NCBI GenBank assembly: GCA_934432595.1
Contig: CAKRYR010000008.1
Coordinates: 34,301-98,300, forward strand
Origin: an uncultured Lachnospiraceae bacterium
Lineage (GTDB): Bacteria; Bacillota; Clostridia; Lachnospirales; Lachnospiraceae
Length of the DNA: 64,000 bases
Direction: 5' to 3'
How positions within the stretch are numbered: the first letter of the stretch is position 1; every line of letters begins with the position of its first letter. The notes under the pieces were generated by a model that saw nothing but the letters and a program-made list of their open reading frames with translations, was not told the DNA's origin and did not search any database. The position numbers and the translations under genes were made by a program. This document shows positions 51,049 to 59,879 of the stretch, piece after piece.

Positions 51049-54000
51049 ATGGCAAGAAAAATGAAAACTATGGATGGTAATACTGCAGCAGCTCACGTTT
51101 CTTATGCATTTACTGATGTAGCAGCAATCTATCCAATTACGCCATCATCGCCTATGGCAGACTATACAGATATGTGGGCGACACAAGGAAGAAAGAACAT
51201 TTTTGGACATGAAGTAATGCTTTCTGAAATGCAATCTGAAGCAGGTGCAGCAGGAGCAGTTCATGGTTCACTTCAAGCAGGTGCTTTAACTACAACTTAT
51301 ACAGCATCTCAAGGTTTGTTGCTAATGATTCCAAATATGTACAAAATAGCAGGTGAATTATTACCAGGTGTTATTAATGTAACAGCTCGTGCACTTGCAA
51401 GTCACGCTTTATCAATATTTGGAGATCATTCAGATATATATGCTTGTCGTCAGACAGGTTTTGCTATGTTATGTTCAAGTAACGTACAAGAAGTTATGGA
51501 CTTAGGAGCAGTTGCTCACTTAACAGCTATCAAAGGTCGTGTACCATTTATGCACTTCTTTGATGGATTTAGAACATCTCATGAAATTCAAAAAATTGAA
51601 ATATGGGATTATGAAGATTTGAAAGATATGTGCGATATGGAAGCAGTAGATGAATTCCGTCGTCGTGCTTTAAACCCAGAGCATCCAATTATGCGTGGTA
51701 CAGCTCAAAATCCAGACGTATTCTTCCAAGCAAGAGAAGCATGTAATCCATATTACGATGCAATTCCTGATTTAGCTCAAGAATACATGGATAAAGTTAA
51801 TGCTAAGATAGGTACTAATTACAAACTATTTAACTATTATGGTGCAGAAGATGCAGAGCATGTAATAGTAGCTATGGGTTCTGTATGTGATACTATCGAT
51901 GAGACTATAGATTATTTATTAAAAGCAGGAGAGAAGGTTGGTGTAATCAAAGTTAGATTATACAGACCATTTAGTGCTAAACACTTAGTTGCTGCTATGC
52001 CTAAGACTGTTAAACAAATTAGTGTGTTAGACAGAACTAAAGAACCAGGTGCACTTGGCGAACCTCTATACTTAGATGTTGTTGCAGCACTTAAAGGAAC
52101 TGAATTTAATGATGTTCCAGTATTCTCAGGACGTTATGGTCTTGGTTCAAAGGATACTACTCCAGCAGATATTATTGCAGTATATCGTAATACTGAGAAA
52201 CCAAAATTCACTCTTTCAATCGTTGATGATGTAACTAACTTATCTTTAGAGAGAAAAGAGAATCCTAATACTACTCCAGAAAGCACAATTAGTTGTAAGT
52301 TCTGGGGACTTGGAGCAGATGGTACTGTAGGTGCTAATAAGAACTCAATTAAGATTATCGGTGACCATACAGATATGTATGCTCAAGCATATTTTGATTA
52401 TGACTCTAAGAAGTCAGGTGGTGTAACAATTTCTCACTTAAGATTCGGTAAAGAGCCAATTAAGTCAACTTATCTAATCAATAAGGCTAATTTTGTTGCA
52501 TGTCATATGCCTGCTTATATAACAAAATATAATATGGTTCAAGACTTAAAAGATGGTGGTACATTCTTACTTAACTGTTCATGGACTCCAGAAGAGTTAG
52601 AGACACATTTACCAGGTCAAGTTAAGAAATATATTGCAGACCATAACATTAATTTCTATACAATTGATGGATTTAAGTTAGGTAAAGAGATAGGTCTTGG
52701 TGGACGTATTAATACAATACTTCAATCAGCATTCTTTACTTTAGCAGATATAATTCCAGTAGATGCTGCAATTAAGTACATGAAAGATGCAGCTACAGCT
52801 TCATACTCTAAGAAGGGTGATGACGTTGTTAAGATGAACCATGACGCTATCGATGCTGGTTCAAAAGCATTTGTTAAGATTGATGTTCCTGCATCATGGG
52901 CAAACGCTACTGAAGAAAAGATGGGTTCAGACGTAACTGGTAAGAGAGAAGATTTAGTTAAATATGTTAACACAGTTCAAAATGCTATTAATTCACAAAC
53001 TGGTAATGACCTTCCTGTATCAGCATTTACTGATTATGTAGATGGTTCACTACCACTTGGATCAGCAGCATATGAGAAACGTGGTGTAGCAATCGACGTG
53101 CCAACTTGGAACCCAGATACTTGTATTCAATGTAACTTCTGTTCATTTGTATGTCCTCATGCAGCAATTAGACCAGTTGCTATGAATGAAGAGCAAGCTG
53201 CTAATGCACCAGAAGGAAAGATTATGGACTTAACTGGAATGCCAGGATACAAATTTGCTATGTCTGTATCAGTTCTTGACTGTACAGGATGTGGATCATG
53301 TGTAAATGTATGTCCAGGTAAGAAGGGTGAAAAAGCATTATCAATGCAACCACTTGAGTCTCAATTAGATAATCAAGCAATGTTTGATTATGGTGTAACA
53401 TTTGATACACCAGCTGAAGTTCAAGCTAAGTTTAAAGAAACTACAGTTAAAGGTAGCCAATTTAAGCAACCATTGCTTGAATTCTCAGGCGCATGTGCTG
53501 GATGTGGAGAAACTCCATATGCTAAATTAATGACTCAATTATTTGGAGATAGAACGTATATTGCAAATGCAACAGGTTGTTCATCAATCTGGGGTGGTTC
53601 TTCACCAGCATCACCATACACAGTTAACAGCGAAGGAAAAGGACCTGCTTGGGCTAACTCATTATTTGAAGATAATGCTGAATATGGATTTGGTATGCAA
53701 TTAGCTCAAAAGGCTCTTAGAAAACGTGTAATAGATTCAGCAGAGAATTTATTAGAAGTAGCTGAAAAAGATACTGTTAAAGCAGCACTTGAGAAATATC
53801 TTGCAACTAAAGATTCAAGTACTGAAAACGGACCAGCTACAAGAGAATTAATCGCAGAGTTAGAAGCTTGTGATTGTGACAATGCAGATAGAAAGAACAT
53901 TTTAGCAAATAAAGACTTTGCAGCTAAGAAATCTCAATGGATATTTGGTGGAGATGGATGGGCTTACGACATCGGATTTGGTGGTTTAGACCATGTTCTA

Positions 54001-54576
54001 GCTAGTGGTCAAGATGTAAATGTTCTTGTATTTGATACAGAAGTTTACTCAAACACTGGTGGACAGTCATCAAAAGCTACTCCAACTGGTGCTATTGCTC
54101 AATTCGCAGCAGCAGGTAAGGATGTTAAGAAGAAAGATTTAGCAGCTATAGCAATGAGCTATGGATATGTATACGTTGCTCAAATCGCTCAAGGTGCAGA
54201 CTACAATCAATGTGTAAAAGCATTTGTAGAGGCTGAGAGTTATCCAGGACCATCATTAATTATAGCTTACGCTCCATGTATCAACCATGGTATTAAGGGT
54301 GGTATGAAGGGTGCACAAACAGAAGAGAAACGTGCTGTTCAAGCAGGTTACTGGCACTTATTCAGATTTGATCCTCGTCTAGAAGAGCAAGGAAAGAATC
54401 CATTCCAATTAGACTCAAAAGAGCCTATAGCTGATTATAAGGAATTCATCACTAGTGAGGTTCGTTATAACAGACTTTCAAGAACTAATCCTGAAAGAGC
54501 TGAAAGATTATTCAACAAGGCAGCAGATGATGCTAAGAAGAAATATGCAGCTCTTGCAGAAAAAGCTGGTAAATAA
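51049..54576 (+). CDS. nifJ: Pyruvate:ferredoxin (flavodoxin) oxidoreductase
   Basis: 1175 aa, single-chain homodimeric type. Oxidises pyruvate plus CoA to acetyl-CoA and CO2, reducing ferredoxin; in fermenting clostridia this electron flow feeds the [FeFe]-hydrogenase that HydF matures. Domains: pyruvate site near the start (AIYPITPSSPMAD), two [4Fe-4S] ferredoxin sites (Cys692/695/698/702 and Cys745/748/751/755), the proximal cluster Cys816, Cys819, Cys844 and Cys1077, and the TPP site GDGWAYDIGFGGLDH from residue 968. All cluster cysteines are present. Codons are biased to those of highly expressed genes, like the ribosomal cluster. Monocistronic. Confidence 0.97.
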   Translation: MARKMKTMDGNTAAAHVSYAFTDVAAIYPITPSSPMADYTDMWATQGRKNIFGHEVMLSEMQSEAGAAGAVHGSLQAGALTTTYTASQGLLLMIPNMYKIAGELLPGVINVTARALASHALSIFGDHSDIYACRQTGFAMLCSSNVQEVMDLGAVAHLTAIKGRVPFMHFFDGFRTSHEIQKIEIWDYEDLKDMCDMEAVDEFRRRALNPEHPIMRGTAQNPDVFFQAREACNPYYDAIPDLAQEYMDKVNAKIGTNYKLFNYYGAEDAEHVIVAMGSVCDTIDETIDYLLKAGEKVGVIKVRLYRPFSAKHLVAAMPKTVKQISVLDRTKEPGALGEPLYLDVVAALKGTEFNDVPVFSGRYGLGSKDTTPADIIAVYRNTEKPKFTLSIVDDVTNLSLERKENPNTTPESTISCKFWGLGADGTVGANKNSIKIIGDHTDMYAQAYFDYDSKKSGGVTISHLRFGKEPIKSTYLINKANFVACHMPAYITKYNMVQDLKDGGTFLLNCSWTPEELETHLPGQVKKYIADHNINFYTIDGFKLGKEIGLGGRINTILQSAFFTLADIIPVDAAIKYMKDAATASYSKKGDDVVKMNHDAIDAGSKAFVKIDVPASWANATEEKMGSDVTGKREDLVKYVNTVQNAINSQTGNDLPVSAFTDYVDGSLPLGSAAYEKRGVAIDVPTWNPDTCIQCNFCSFVCPHAAIRPVAMNEEQAANAPEGKIMDLTGMPGYKFAMSVSVLDCTGCGSCVNVCPGKKGEKALSMQPLESQLDNQAMFDYGVTFDTPAEVQAKFKETTVKGSQFKQPLLEFSGACAGCGETPYAKLMTQLFGDRTYIANATGCSSIWGGSSPASPYTVNSEGKGPAWANSLFEDNAEYGFGMQLAQKALRKRVIDSAENLLEVAEKDTVKAALEKYLATKDSSTENGPATRELIAELEACDCDNADRKNILANKDFAAKKSQWIFGGDGWAYDIGFGGLDHVLASGQDVNVLVFDTEVYSNTGGQSSKATPTGAIAQFAAAGKDVKKKDLAAIAMSYGYVYVAQIAQGADYNQCVKAFVEAESYPGPSLIIAYAPCINHGIKGGMKGAQTEEKRAVQAGYWHLFRFDPRLEEQGKNPFQLDSKEPIADYKEFITSEVRYNRLSRTNPERAERLFNKAADDAKKKYAALAEKAGK

Positions 54577-54600
54577 TTAAACATTTATTAGATTTTATTT

Positions 54601-54632
54601 CCCCGTGGAATTCTTCCACGGGGATTTTTTTT
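54601..54632 (+). terminator. Terminator after nifJ
   Basis: CCCCGTGGAA (54601-54610) pairs with TTCCACGGGG (54614-54623), 3-nt loop, then ATTTTTTTT. The most GC-rich hairpin in the window. Confidence 0.95.
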
Positions 54633-54703
54633 AGGTTTTGGGAATTATTATATTTTTACGAAGTATGTCGATATATGTTCTGACGAGTGTGTGAGGTGGA
54701 TCT

Positions 54704-56401
54704 ATGATTTTATTTTATATTATTATGTCGGTTTTATCCATTTTAAATATTTCAATATTAATATTATTACAAAATAAAAGAAGTAATTTATATATGATGA
54801 TATTATTTATCGTTATAGCTATTTCAAACTGGGGGTATTTGCAACTTGCATTGGCGCAAAGTGTGGAAAGTGCTATTTTAGCCATTCAAATTGTTTATAT
54901 TGGTGGTGTTTATTCTATTGAGTGTATGCTATTATTAATAATTCAAATATGTAATTATAAATTGAGTAAAATTGTTCATTTTGTATTATATGCTATACCA
55001 ATGCTTGTAATAATATTTGTGTCTACAATAGGATATTCAGAAATCTATTATAAAAATGTTGATATAATTAATTTGAACGGTGTAACTGCATTGAAACGAG
55101 AATATGGACCAGTACATAGTTTATATTATATTCTTTTATTTGGTTATATTTTGCTTACTATATCAATAGTAGCGTATACATTGATAAAAGGTAGAAGTGT
55201 TTCATTTTATAATTTATTTCTCTTTGCGATAATTGAGGTATTAGGAATATCAATATTTATTGGAGGCAAATTGATTAATAGTAGTATAGAGTTATTACCT
55301 GTGGTTTATATTTTAGATGAGTTTGCGTTAATATATATATTTCATAGAATTAATATGTATGATGTAGAATATAATGTGGCAGCATCTATGGAGGAAAAGA
55401 GCAGTAATGGTTATATTTTGATAAATAAGAATATGCTTTATATAGGATGTAATAAGGTAGCAAGTAGTATATTTAATGAATTAGATAAAATTAGAATAGA
55501 TTTCCCTCTTATTAATAAGAAGGGCATATGTGGAGAAATACCTAAGTGGATTGAAGAGTTAGAGAAAGATGAAGAGAAAGAGGAGTTAAGTACCTCATAT
55601 AAAATGGGAGAAAAGCATTATCAATGTAATGTAAAATATTTATATTATAATGAAAAAGAATGTGGATATATTATAGAGGCGATTGATGATACTGTAAAAA
55701 ATAATTATATAGAACTTTTGAATTCTTATAATACAGAATTGGTAAATGAAGTTGAAGAAAAAACGTCTCATATTATGGCTATACAGGATAAGATACTGTA
55801 TACAATGAGTAATATGGTTGAAAATAGAGATGTTAATACAGGTGGTCATATTAATAGAACTAGTCATGTAGTAAAAATATTAATTGATAAAATTAAAACA
55901 GATAAAGATATAAATTTGAAACCAGGTTTTGGCTATACAGTAGTAAAAGCTGCGCCTATGCATGATCTAGGAAAAATAACCATAGATGATAGAATCTTAA
56001 GAAAACCAGGAAAATTAACAGATGAAGAATATAAAATCATGCAAAATCATTCTGTAGCCGGGGCTAAAATGGTTGAGACAATTTTAGCAGATGTTGAGGA
56101 TGAGGATTTTATAAAAATAGCTGTAAATATTGCAAGACATCATCATGAAAAGTGGAATGGTACAGGATATCCAGATAAATTATCAAAGGATAACATACCT
56201 TTAGAGGCTAGAATAATGGCTATTGCAGATGTATATGATGCTTTAGTAAGTAAAAGATGTTATAAGGAGAAGATGTCTTTTGAAGAGGCAAACAAAGTAA
56301 TACTTGAATCAATTGGAAGCCATTTTGATCCAGGGTTGAGAAAATATTATGAAATGGCACGCCCTGAAATAGAGGAGTATTATGTAAGTCAAGGTGAATA
56401 A
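54704..56401 (+). CDS. Seven-TM sensor with HD-GYP phosphodiesterase domain
   Basis: 565 aa. About seven membrane helices in the first 215 residues (7TM histidine-kinase-like sensor region), a weak PAS-like segment (about 225-345), a short coiled helix, and an HD-GYP domain (about 360-555). The metal and catalytic motifs are complete: GGHINRTSH, HDLGKITIDD, HHEKWNGTGYPDKL (GTGYP form) and ADVYDAL. HD-GYP enzymes hydrolyse c-di-GMP or related dinucleotides. GAGGTGG precedes the ATG. The ligand is unknown. With the degenerate GGDEF-like domain at 6-7 kb it hints at dinucleotide signalling. Confidence 0.9.
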   Translation: MILFYIIMSVLSILNISILILLQNKRSNLYMMILFIVIAISNWGYLQLALAQSVESAILAIQIVYIGGVYSIECMLLLIIQICNYKLSKIVHFVLYAIPMLVIIFVSTIGYSEIYYKNVDIINLNGVTALKREYGPVHSLYYILLFGYILLTISIVAYTLIKGRSVSFYNLFLFAIIEVLGISIFIGGKLINSSIELLPVVYILDEFALIYIFHRINMYDVEYNVAASMEEKSSNGYILINKNMLYIGCNKVASSIFNELDKIRIDFPLINKKGICGEIPKWIEELEKDEEKEELSTSYKMGEKHYQCNVKYLYYNEKECGYIIEAIDDTVKNNYIELLNSYNTELVNEVEEKTSHIMAIQDKILYTMSNMVENRDVNTGGHINRTSHVVKILIDKIKTDKDINLKPGFGYTVVKAAPMHDLGKITIDDRILRKPGKLTDEEYKIMQNHSVAGAKMVETILADVEDEDFIKIAVNIARHHHEKWNGTGYPDKLSKDNIPLEARIMAIADVYDALVSKRCYKEKMSFEEANKVILESIGSHFDPGLRKYYEMARPEIEEYYVSQGE

Positions 56402-56460
56402 TTTAGATGAGTAAATAAAGAAAAACTGAAATTTTGTGTAAATTTAGTGATAAAAAAATG

Positions 56461-56489
56461 TTGAATATTAATAAAAATTGTTATAGAAT
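56461..56489 (+). promoter_or_regulatory. Promoter of the TM2-DUF2752-TM2 cassette
   Basis: TTGAAT (56461-56466), 17-bp spacer, TAGAAT (56484-56489), 33 bases before the first TM2 gene. Confidence 0.5.
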
Positions 56490-56522
56490 ATACATAGTAT
56501 TTATGTTGAAAGGAGAAATGTT

Positions 56523-56858
56523 ATGGATTCACAAAAGGTTGATATGTTTGTCATGGCAAATCAAAAGTATTTTCCAGCAGAAAAAATAGTTTTTTTAAAA
56601 CAAAAACTTTCGGAGGCAGATGAAAATAAATTTATGATGGCTTCATCAGTTGAATTAAAGAATCCATCTACTATGTTAATAATATCAATTTTTTTAGGAG
56701 GACTTGGAGTAGATAGATTTATGATGGGTGATATAGGAATGGGTATCTTAAAACTTTTGACGTTGGGAGCATGCTCTATTCTATATTTCATCGATGTTTT
56801 TACAATCCAAAAGAAAATTAGGGAAATGAATTATAACAATATAATGATGGCATTATAA
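56523..56858 (+). CDS. TM2 domain membrane protein, copy 1
   Basis: 111 aa. A soluble N-terminal half of about 48 residues, then the TM2 hairpin (about 48-98) with the motif LGGLGVDRFMMGDIGMGILK, two helices joined by a short turn. TM2 proteins have no settled biochemical role. It shares long stretches with the gene at 57387 (VDM, MANQKYFPAEK, FLKQKL, IQKK), so the pair arose by duplication. AAAGGAG before the ATG. Confidence 0.85.
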   Translation: MDSQKVDMFVMANQKYFPAEKIVFLKQKLSEADENKFMMASSVELKNPSTMLIISIFLGGLGVDRFMMGDIGMGILKLLTLGACSILYFIDVFTIQKKIREMNYNNIMMAL

Positions 56859-57026
56859 AAGCATGTGAGCTATTTAATACTCTATGTTCAGTATGTGTTA
56901 TGATTTGGTTAATTATAAATTAGTATTGGATATAGAGTTATTTTTATGTGACTTATTTTTTATATAAAAAATACTTAAATTATAATTATTATAATAGTGG
57001 ATATATTAGTGATAAGGTAATTTAAT

Positions 57027-57344
57027 ATGAATAGAGTAAATGTTATTAAGGTTATTATGGTACTAATAACTTTATTAGTATTGTTTGTATATGGCTGTCC
57101 GATATACAATTTATTGCATATACAATGTCCTTGTTGCGGAGCTACAAGGGCGTGGAAGTGTTTTTTTAAAGGAGAAGTAAAAAGCGCATTTAGTTATAAT
57201 CTATTTTTTCTAATTATACCTATAATGATTTTTTTTTGTTATCTTAGGGATTATTTTTCTAGTAGAAAAAAAAATATTATAGACATTATGTTGCTTAGTT
57301 GCTCAGTAGTATTATTTGTATATAATATCTTGCGTAATATTTGA
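57027..57344 (+). CDS. DUF2752 membrane protein
   Basis: 105 aa. Three membrane helices and the DUF2752 motif CPCCGATRAWKCFFKGEVKSAF with the conserved Cys-x2-Cys-Gly-x-Thr-Arg. Often encoded beside TM2 proteins in gut Firmicutes; function unknown. It lies between the two TM2 copies, 168 bases after the first and 42 before the second. Confidence 0.85.
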   Translation: MNRVNVIKVIMVLITLLVLFVYGCPIYNLLHIQCPCCGATRAWKCFFKGEVKSAFSYNLFFLIIPIMIFFCYLRDYFSSRKKNIIDIMLLSCSVVLFVYNILRNI

Positions 57345-57386
57345 AAAAGGTTTTATAAGTAAGATTATTTTGAAAGGAGTTTAATT

Positions 57387-57722
57387 ATGGAATCACAAAA
57401 AGTAGATATGTATATGATGGCAAATCAAAAATATTTTCCTGCTGAAAAGGTGGTATTTTTGAAACAGAAATTAATGGAGATAGATGAAGATAAATTTATG
57501 TTAGTTTCGTCAAATGAATTTAAAGACCCAACAACATTATTAATAATATCCATTCTTTTAGGAACGTTAGGTATAGATCGTTTTATGTTGGGTGATACAG
57601 GAATGGGAATATTAAAACTTTTAACAGGCGGTGTGTGTGGAATTTTAACAATAATAGATTGGTGTACAATTCAAAAAAAAGTAAAAGAGAAAAATTATAA
57701 TGATCTAATGATGCTTTTATAA
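57387..57722 (+). CDS. TM2 domain membrane protein, copy 2
   Basis: 111 aa, same length and layout as the gene at 56523; TM2 motif LGTLGIDRFMLGDTGMGILK. The two copies agree at roughly two thirds of positions by eye. AAAGGAG before the ATG. No terminator is visible before the hairpin at 57790. Confidence 0.85.
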   Translation: MESQKVDMYMMANQKYFPAEKVVFLKQKLMEIDEDKFMLVSSNEFKDPTTLLIISILLGTLGIDRFMLGDTGMGILKLLTGGVCGILTIIDWCTIQKKVKEKNYNDLMMLL

Positions 57723-57789
57723 TTAGGAAAGAATATTTTTAAGTAAAATAAGAAAAATAAGTTTGTTATAAAATATAGTAGCAAAATTT

Positions 57790-57835
57790 AAATCCTCGCA
57801 TATATTATATGTATAAAATTATGCGAGGATTTTTT
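57790..57835 (+). promoter_or_regulatory. Terminator-like hairpin overlapping the DUF2935 ribosome binding site
   Basis: A 12-13-bp perfect stem, AATCCTCGCATA (57791-57802) with TATGCGAGGATT (57820-57831), 17-nt loop and a T run to 57835. The right arm contains GAGGA (57825-57829), the only Shine-Dalgarno-like sequence before the DUF2935 gene. It can serve as terminator of the TM2 cassette and, in a read-through transcript, hide that ribosome binding site. Confidence 0.7.
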
Positions 57836-57838
57836 GTA

Positions 57839-58726
57839 TTGAATTATATTACTCAGTCATTAGAATTACATTTATTTTTTGCAAGGATTATGAAAGAACA
57901 TTGCTTTTTTTTGAAGGCAGGATTTGTTGGAAAGGATGTTCAGTTAATTGAACAAGCGGGGTATTTTAATAAAGAATTTGATAATTTACTTTTAAGAGTT
58001 GTAAATGTTAGTAATGGAATAGTTGATGCAGATGTATTAAATTCGGGTGAAGTTGTAACCGAGTATACTTTGACTGCAGAAAGAATTACAGAGAGATTAT
58101 CAGGAATAAATATTGATAGGGAATTAACTGAAAGAGAGAATAATTTATCTAGTATGGGATTTGTCAGGGTAACACCTCGGTTAAGACGTGAAGTGAGAAT
58201 GATAAATAGAAGTGCATTAGTATTACTTAATGGTCTTATATCATTTAAAGAGAAAGTTTTAAAACGAGTTAGGTCATGTAGGTTATATACATTTAATTAT
58301 CCATTATTACTTGAGCATATAATGCGTGAAGCAAAATTATATCGTTCATATATAGTCGAACTAGAGAATAGGGGGACTATTAATCTTGAAAATAGAAGAG
58401 ATACAGAGATGTTTTGGAATCGGATTATGAAGGAACATGCCTTATTTATAAGAGGATTGTTAGATCCAATGGAGGAATCATTGATAGAGACTGCAAATGA
58501 TTTTGCTAACCAGTACAGAGACTTATTAGAAGAATCAAGTATATCTAATGATCAGATAATTGATAAAAATACTGGAAATGTTGTAGTTTTAACTAAAGAA
58601 TATATAGGATTTAAAACTGCAGGAACAAAGGGAATTATTGAATGTGAAATACAATCAATAATATTACCTTTACTTGCTGATCATGTATTAAGAGAAGCTA
58701 ATCATTATTTCCGTATAATAAGCTAA
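57839..58726 (+). CDS. DUF2935 protein, probable di-metal helical bundle
   Basis: 295 aa from a TTG at 57839, which has GAGGA 9 bases upstream and places NYITQSLELHLFF at the N terminus as expected; ATGs at 57809 and 57821 lie in a terminator-like hairpin and lack a ribosome binding site. Two homologous helical halves: ELHLFFARIMKEHCFFLKAG with LLEHIMREAKLYRS, and EMFWNRIMKEHALFIRGLLD with LADHVLREANHYF. The repeated Glu/His pairs suggest a bound di-metal centre as in ferritin-like folds. The biochemical role of the family is not established. Confidence 0.8.
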   Translation: MNYITQSLELHLFFARIMKEHCFFLKAGFVGKDVQLIEQAGYFNKEFDNLLLRVVNVSNGIVDADVLNSGEVVTEYTLTAERITERLSGINIDRELTERENNLSSMGFVRVTPRLRREVRMINRSALVLLNGLISFKEKVLKRVRSCRLYTFNYPLLLEHIMREAKLYRSYIVELENRGTINLENRRDTEMFWNRIMKEHALFIRGLLDPMEESLIETANDFANQYRDLLEESSISNDQIIDKNTGNVVVLTKEYIGFKTAGTKGIIECEIQSIILPLLADHVLREANHYFRIIS

Positions 58727-58806
58727 TATAAGCAAATATGTTTTTTAATGTTTGATGAAAGTAAGCCAAATAAAGAGAGTAAATGGTATAAAGTAAAAAA
58801 TATATA

Positions 58807-58860
58807 TAAATTTATAGGCTTGTTTACTACAATATTTACAAAAACAAACCTACAAATTTA
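58807..58860 (+). terminator. Imperfect hairpin after the DUF2935 gene
   Basis: A 19-position stem with two mismatches: 58807-58825 pairs with 58842-58860 (TAAATTT-TAGG-TTGTTT), 16-nt loop, weak T tail. Confidence 0.55.
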
Positions 58861-58870
58861 TGTTTAATTC

Positions 58871-58899
58871 TTGACCTGGAAAAATCCTGAAAGTATAAT
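58871..58899 (+). promoter_or_regulatory. Promoter of the ABC exporter operon
   Basis: TTGACC (58871-58876), 17-bp spacer, perfect TATAAT (58894-58899), 48 bases before the ATPase gene. Confidence 0.75.
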
Positions 58900-58946
58900 T
58901 GGATTTGGTGAATATTGGAAAGAGAATGGCTTTTGGAGGATTAAGA

Positions 58947-59879
58947 ATGGCACTAATAATTAAAGATTTAGTTAAGAAGTACGGAGAAAAGACAGTTGTT
59001 AATAAATTGTCTTTTGAAATGAATAATCCAGGGGTGTATGCATTGCTTGGAACAAATGGAGCAGGTAAAACTACATCTATGAGAATCATTCTAGGAATAT
59101 TAAGCTCTGATGGAGGTACAATCACTTGGAATGGTAAGGAGAATGGATTAAAAAACATTAATCTAGGGTATTTACCTGAAGAAAGAGGACTATACCCTAA
59201 AAGTACCATATTTGATCAATTGATGTACTTTGCTAAACTAAAGGGAATTGGAGCAAAGGACGCAAAGAATCTTATAAGAAAATGGTCAGAAAAGCTGGAG
59301 CTAATGGAATATATGTATCCACATAATGCAGCAGGTAAGGAGGTTAGTGCTAAGAAGGCAGATGAGTTGTCTAAAGGAAATCAACAGAAAGTGCAACTTA
59401 TGGCAACCTTAATATCTAATCCTGAATTTTTAATATTGGACGAACCATTAAGTGGACTAGATCCAATTAATAGTGAATTATTTAAGAATATAATTAAAGA
59501 AGAGATTAATAATAGAAAATATATTATTATGTCAAGCCATCAGATGGCAACAGTAGAAGAATTCTGTAGTGACATTACTATATTAGATAAAGGGAATACA
59601 GTGTTGCAAGGTAATCTTGATAGTATAAAGAAAGATTATGGAAGAGTAAATCTTAGTCTTAAGGTAGAAGAAGATATAACAAGTATATTAGATACATATG
59701 ACTTGAATATTATAAATAAATCGGCAAGTGAATATAGTATAAAACTAAAAAATCCAGATGATGGTAAGAAACTTATTAATGAGTTAGTATCTAAAGATAT
59801 GACTGTAGTTAAGTATGAGTTAAGAGAACCTACTTTACATGAAATATTTATTGAAAAGGTAGGGCATGAACATGAGTAA
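58947..59879 (+). CDS. ABC transporter ATPase, NatA type
   Basis: 310 aa from the ATG at 58947, which has GGAGGA upstream; the in-frame ATG at 58899 lies in the promoter -10. Walker A GTNGAGKTT, signature ELSKGNQQKVQL, Walker B FLILDEPLSGLDP, switch His in SSHQMATVEE. The LSKGN signature and C-terminal domain of about 90 residues match the NatA/YhaQ exporter branch (Na+ or peptide export). Overlaps the first permease gene. Confidence 0.9.
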   Translation: MALIIKDLVKKYGEKTVVNKLSFEMNNPGVYALLGTNGAGKTTSMRIILGILSSDGGTITWNGKENGLKNINLGYLPEERGLYPKSTIFDQLMYFAKLKGIGAKDAKNLIRKWSEKLELMEYMYPHNAAGKEVSAKKADELSKGNQQKVQLMATLISNPEFLILDEPLSGLDPINSELFKNIIKEEINNRKYIIMSSHQMATVEEFCSDITILDKGNTVLQGNLDSIKKDYGRVNLSLKVEEDITSILDTYDLNIINKSASEYSIKLKNPDDGKKLINELVSKDMTVVKYELREPTLHEIFIEKVGHEHE

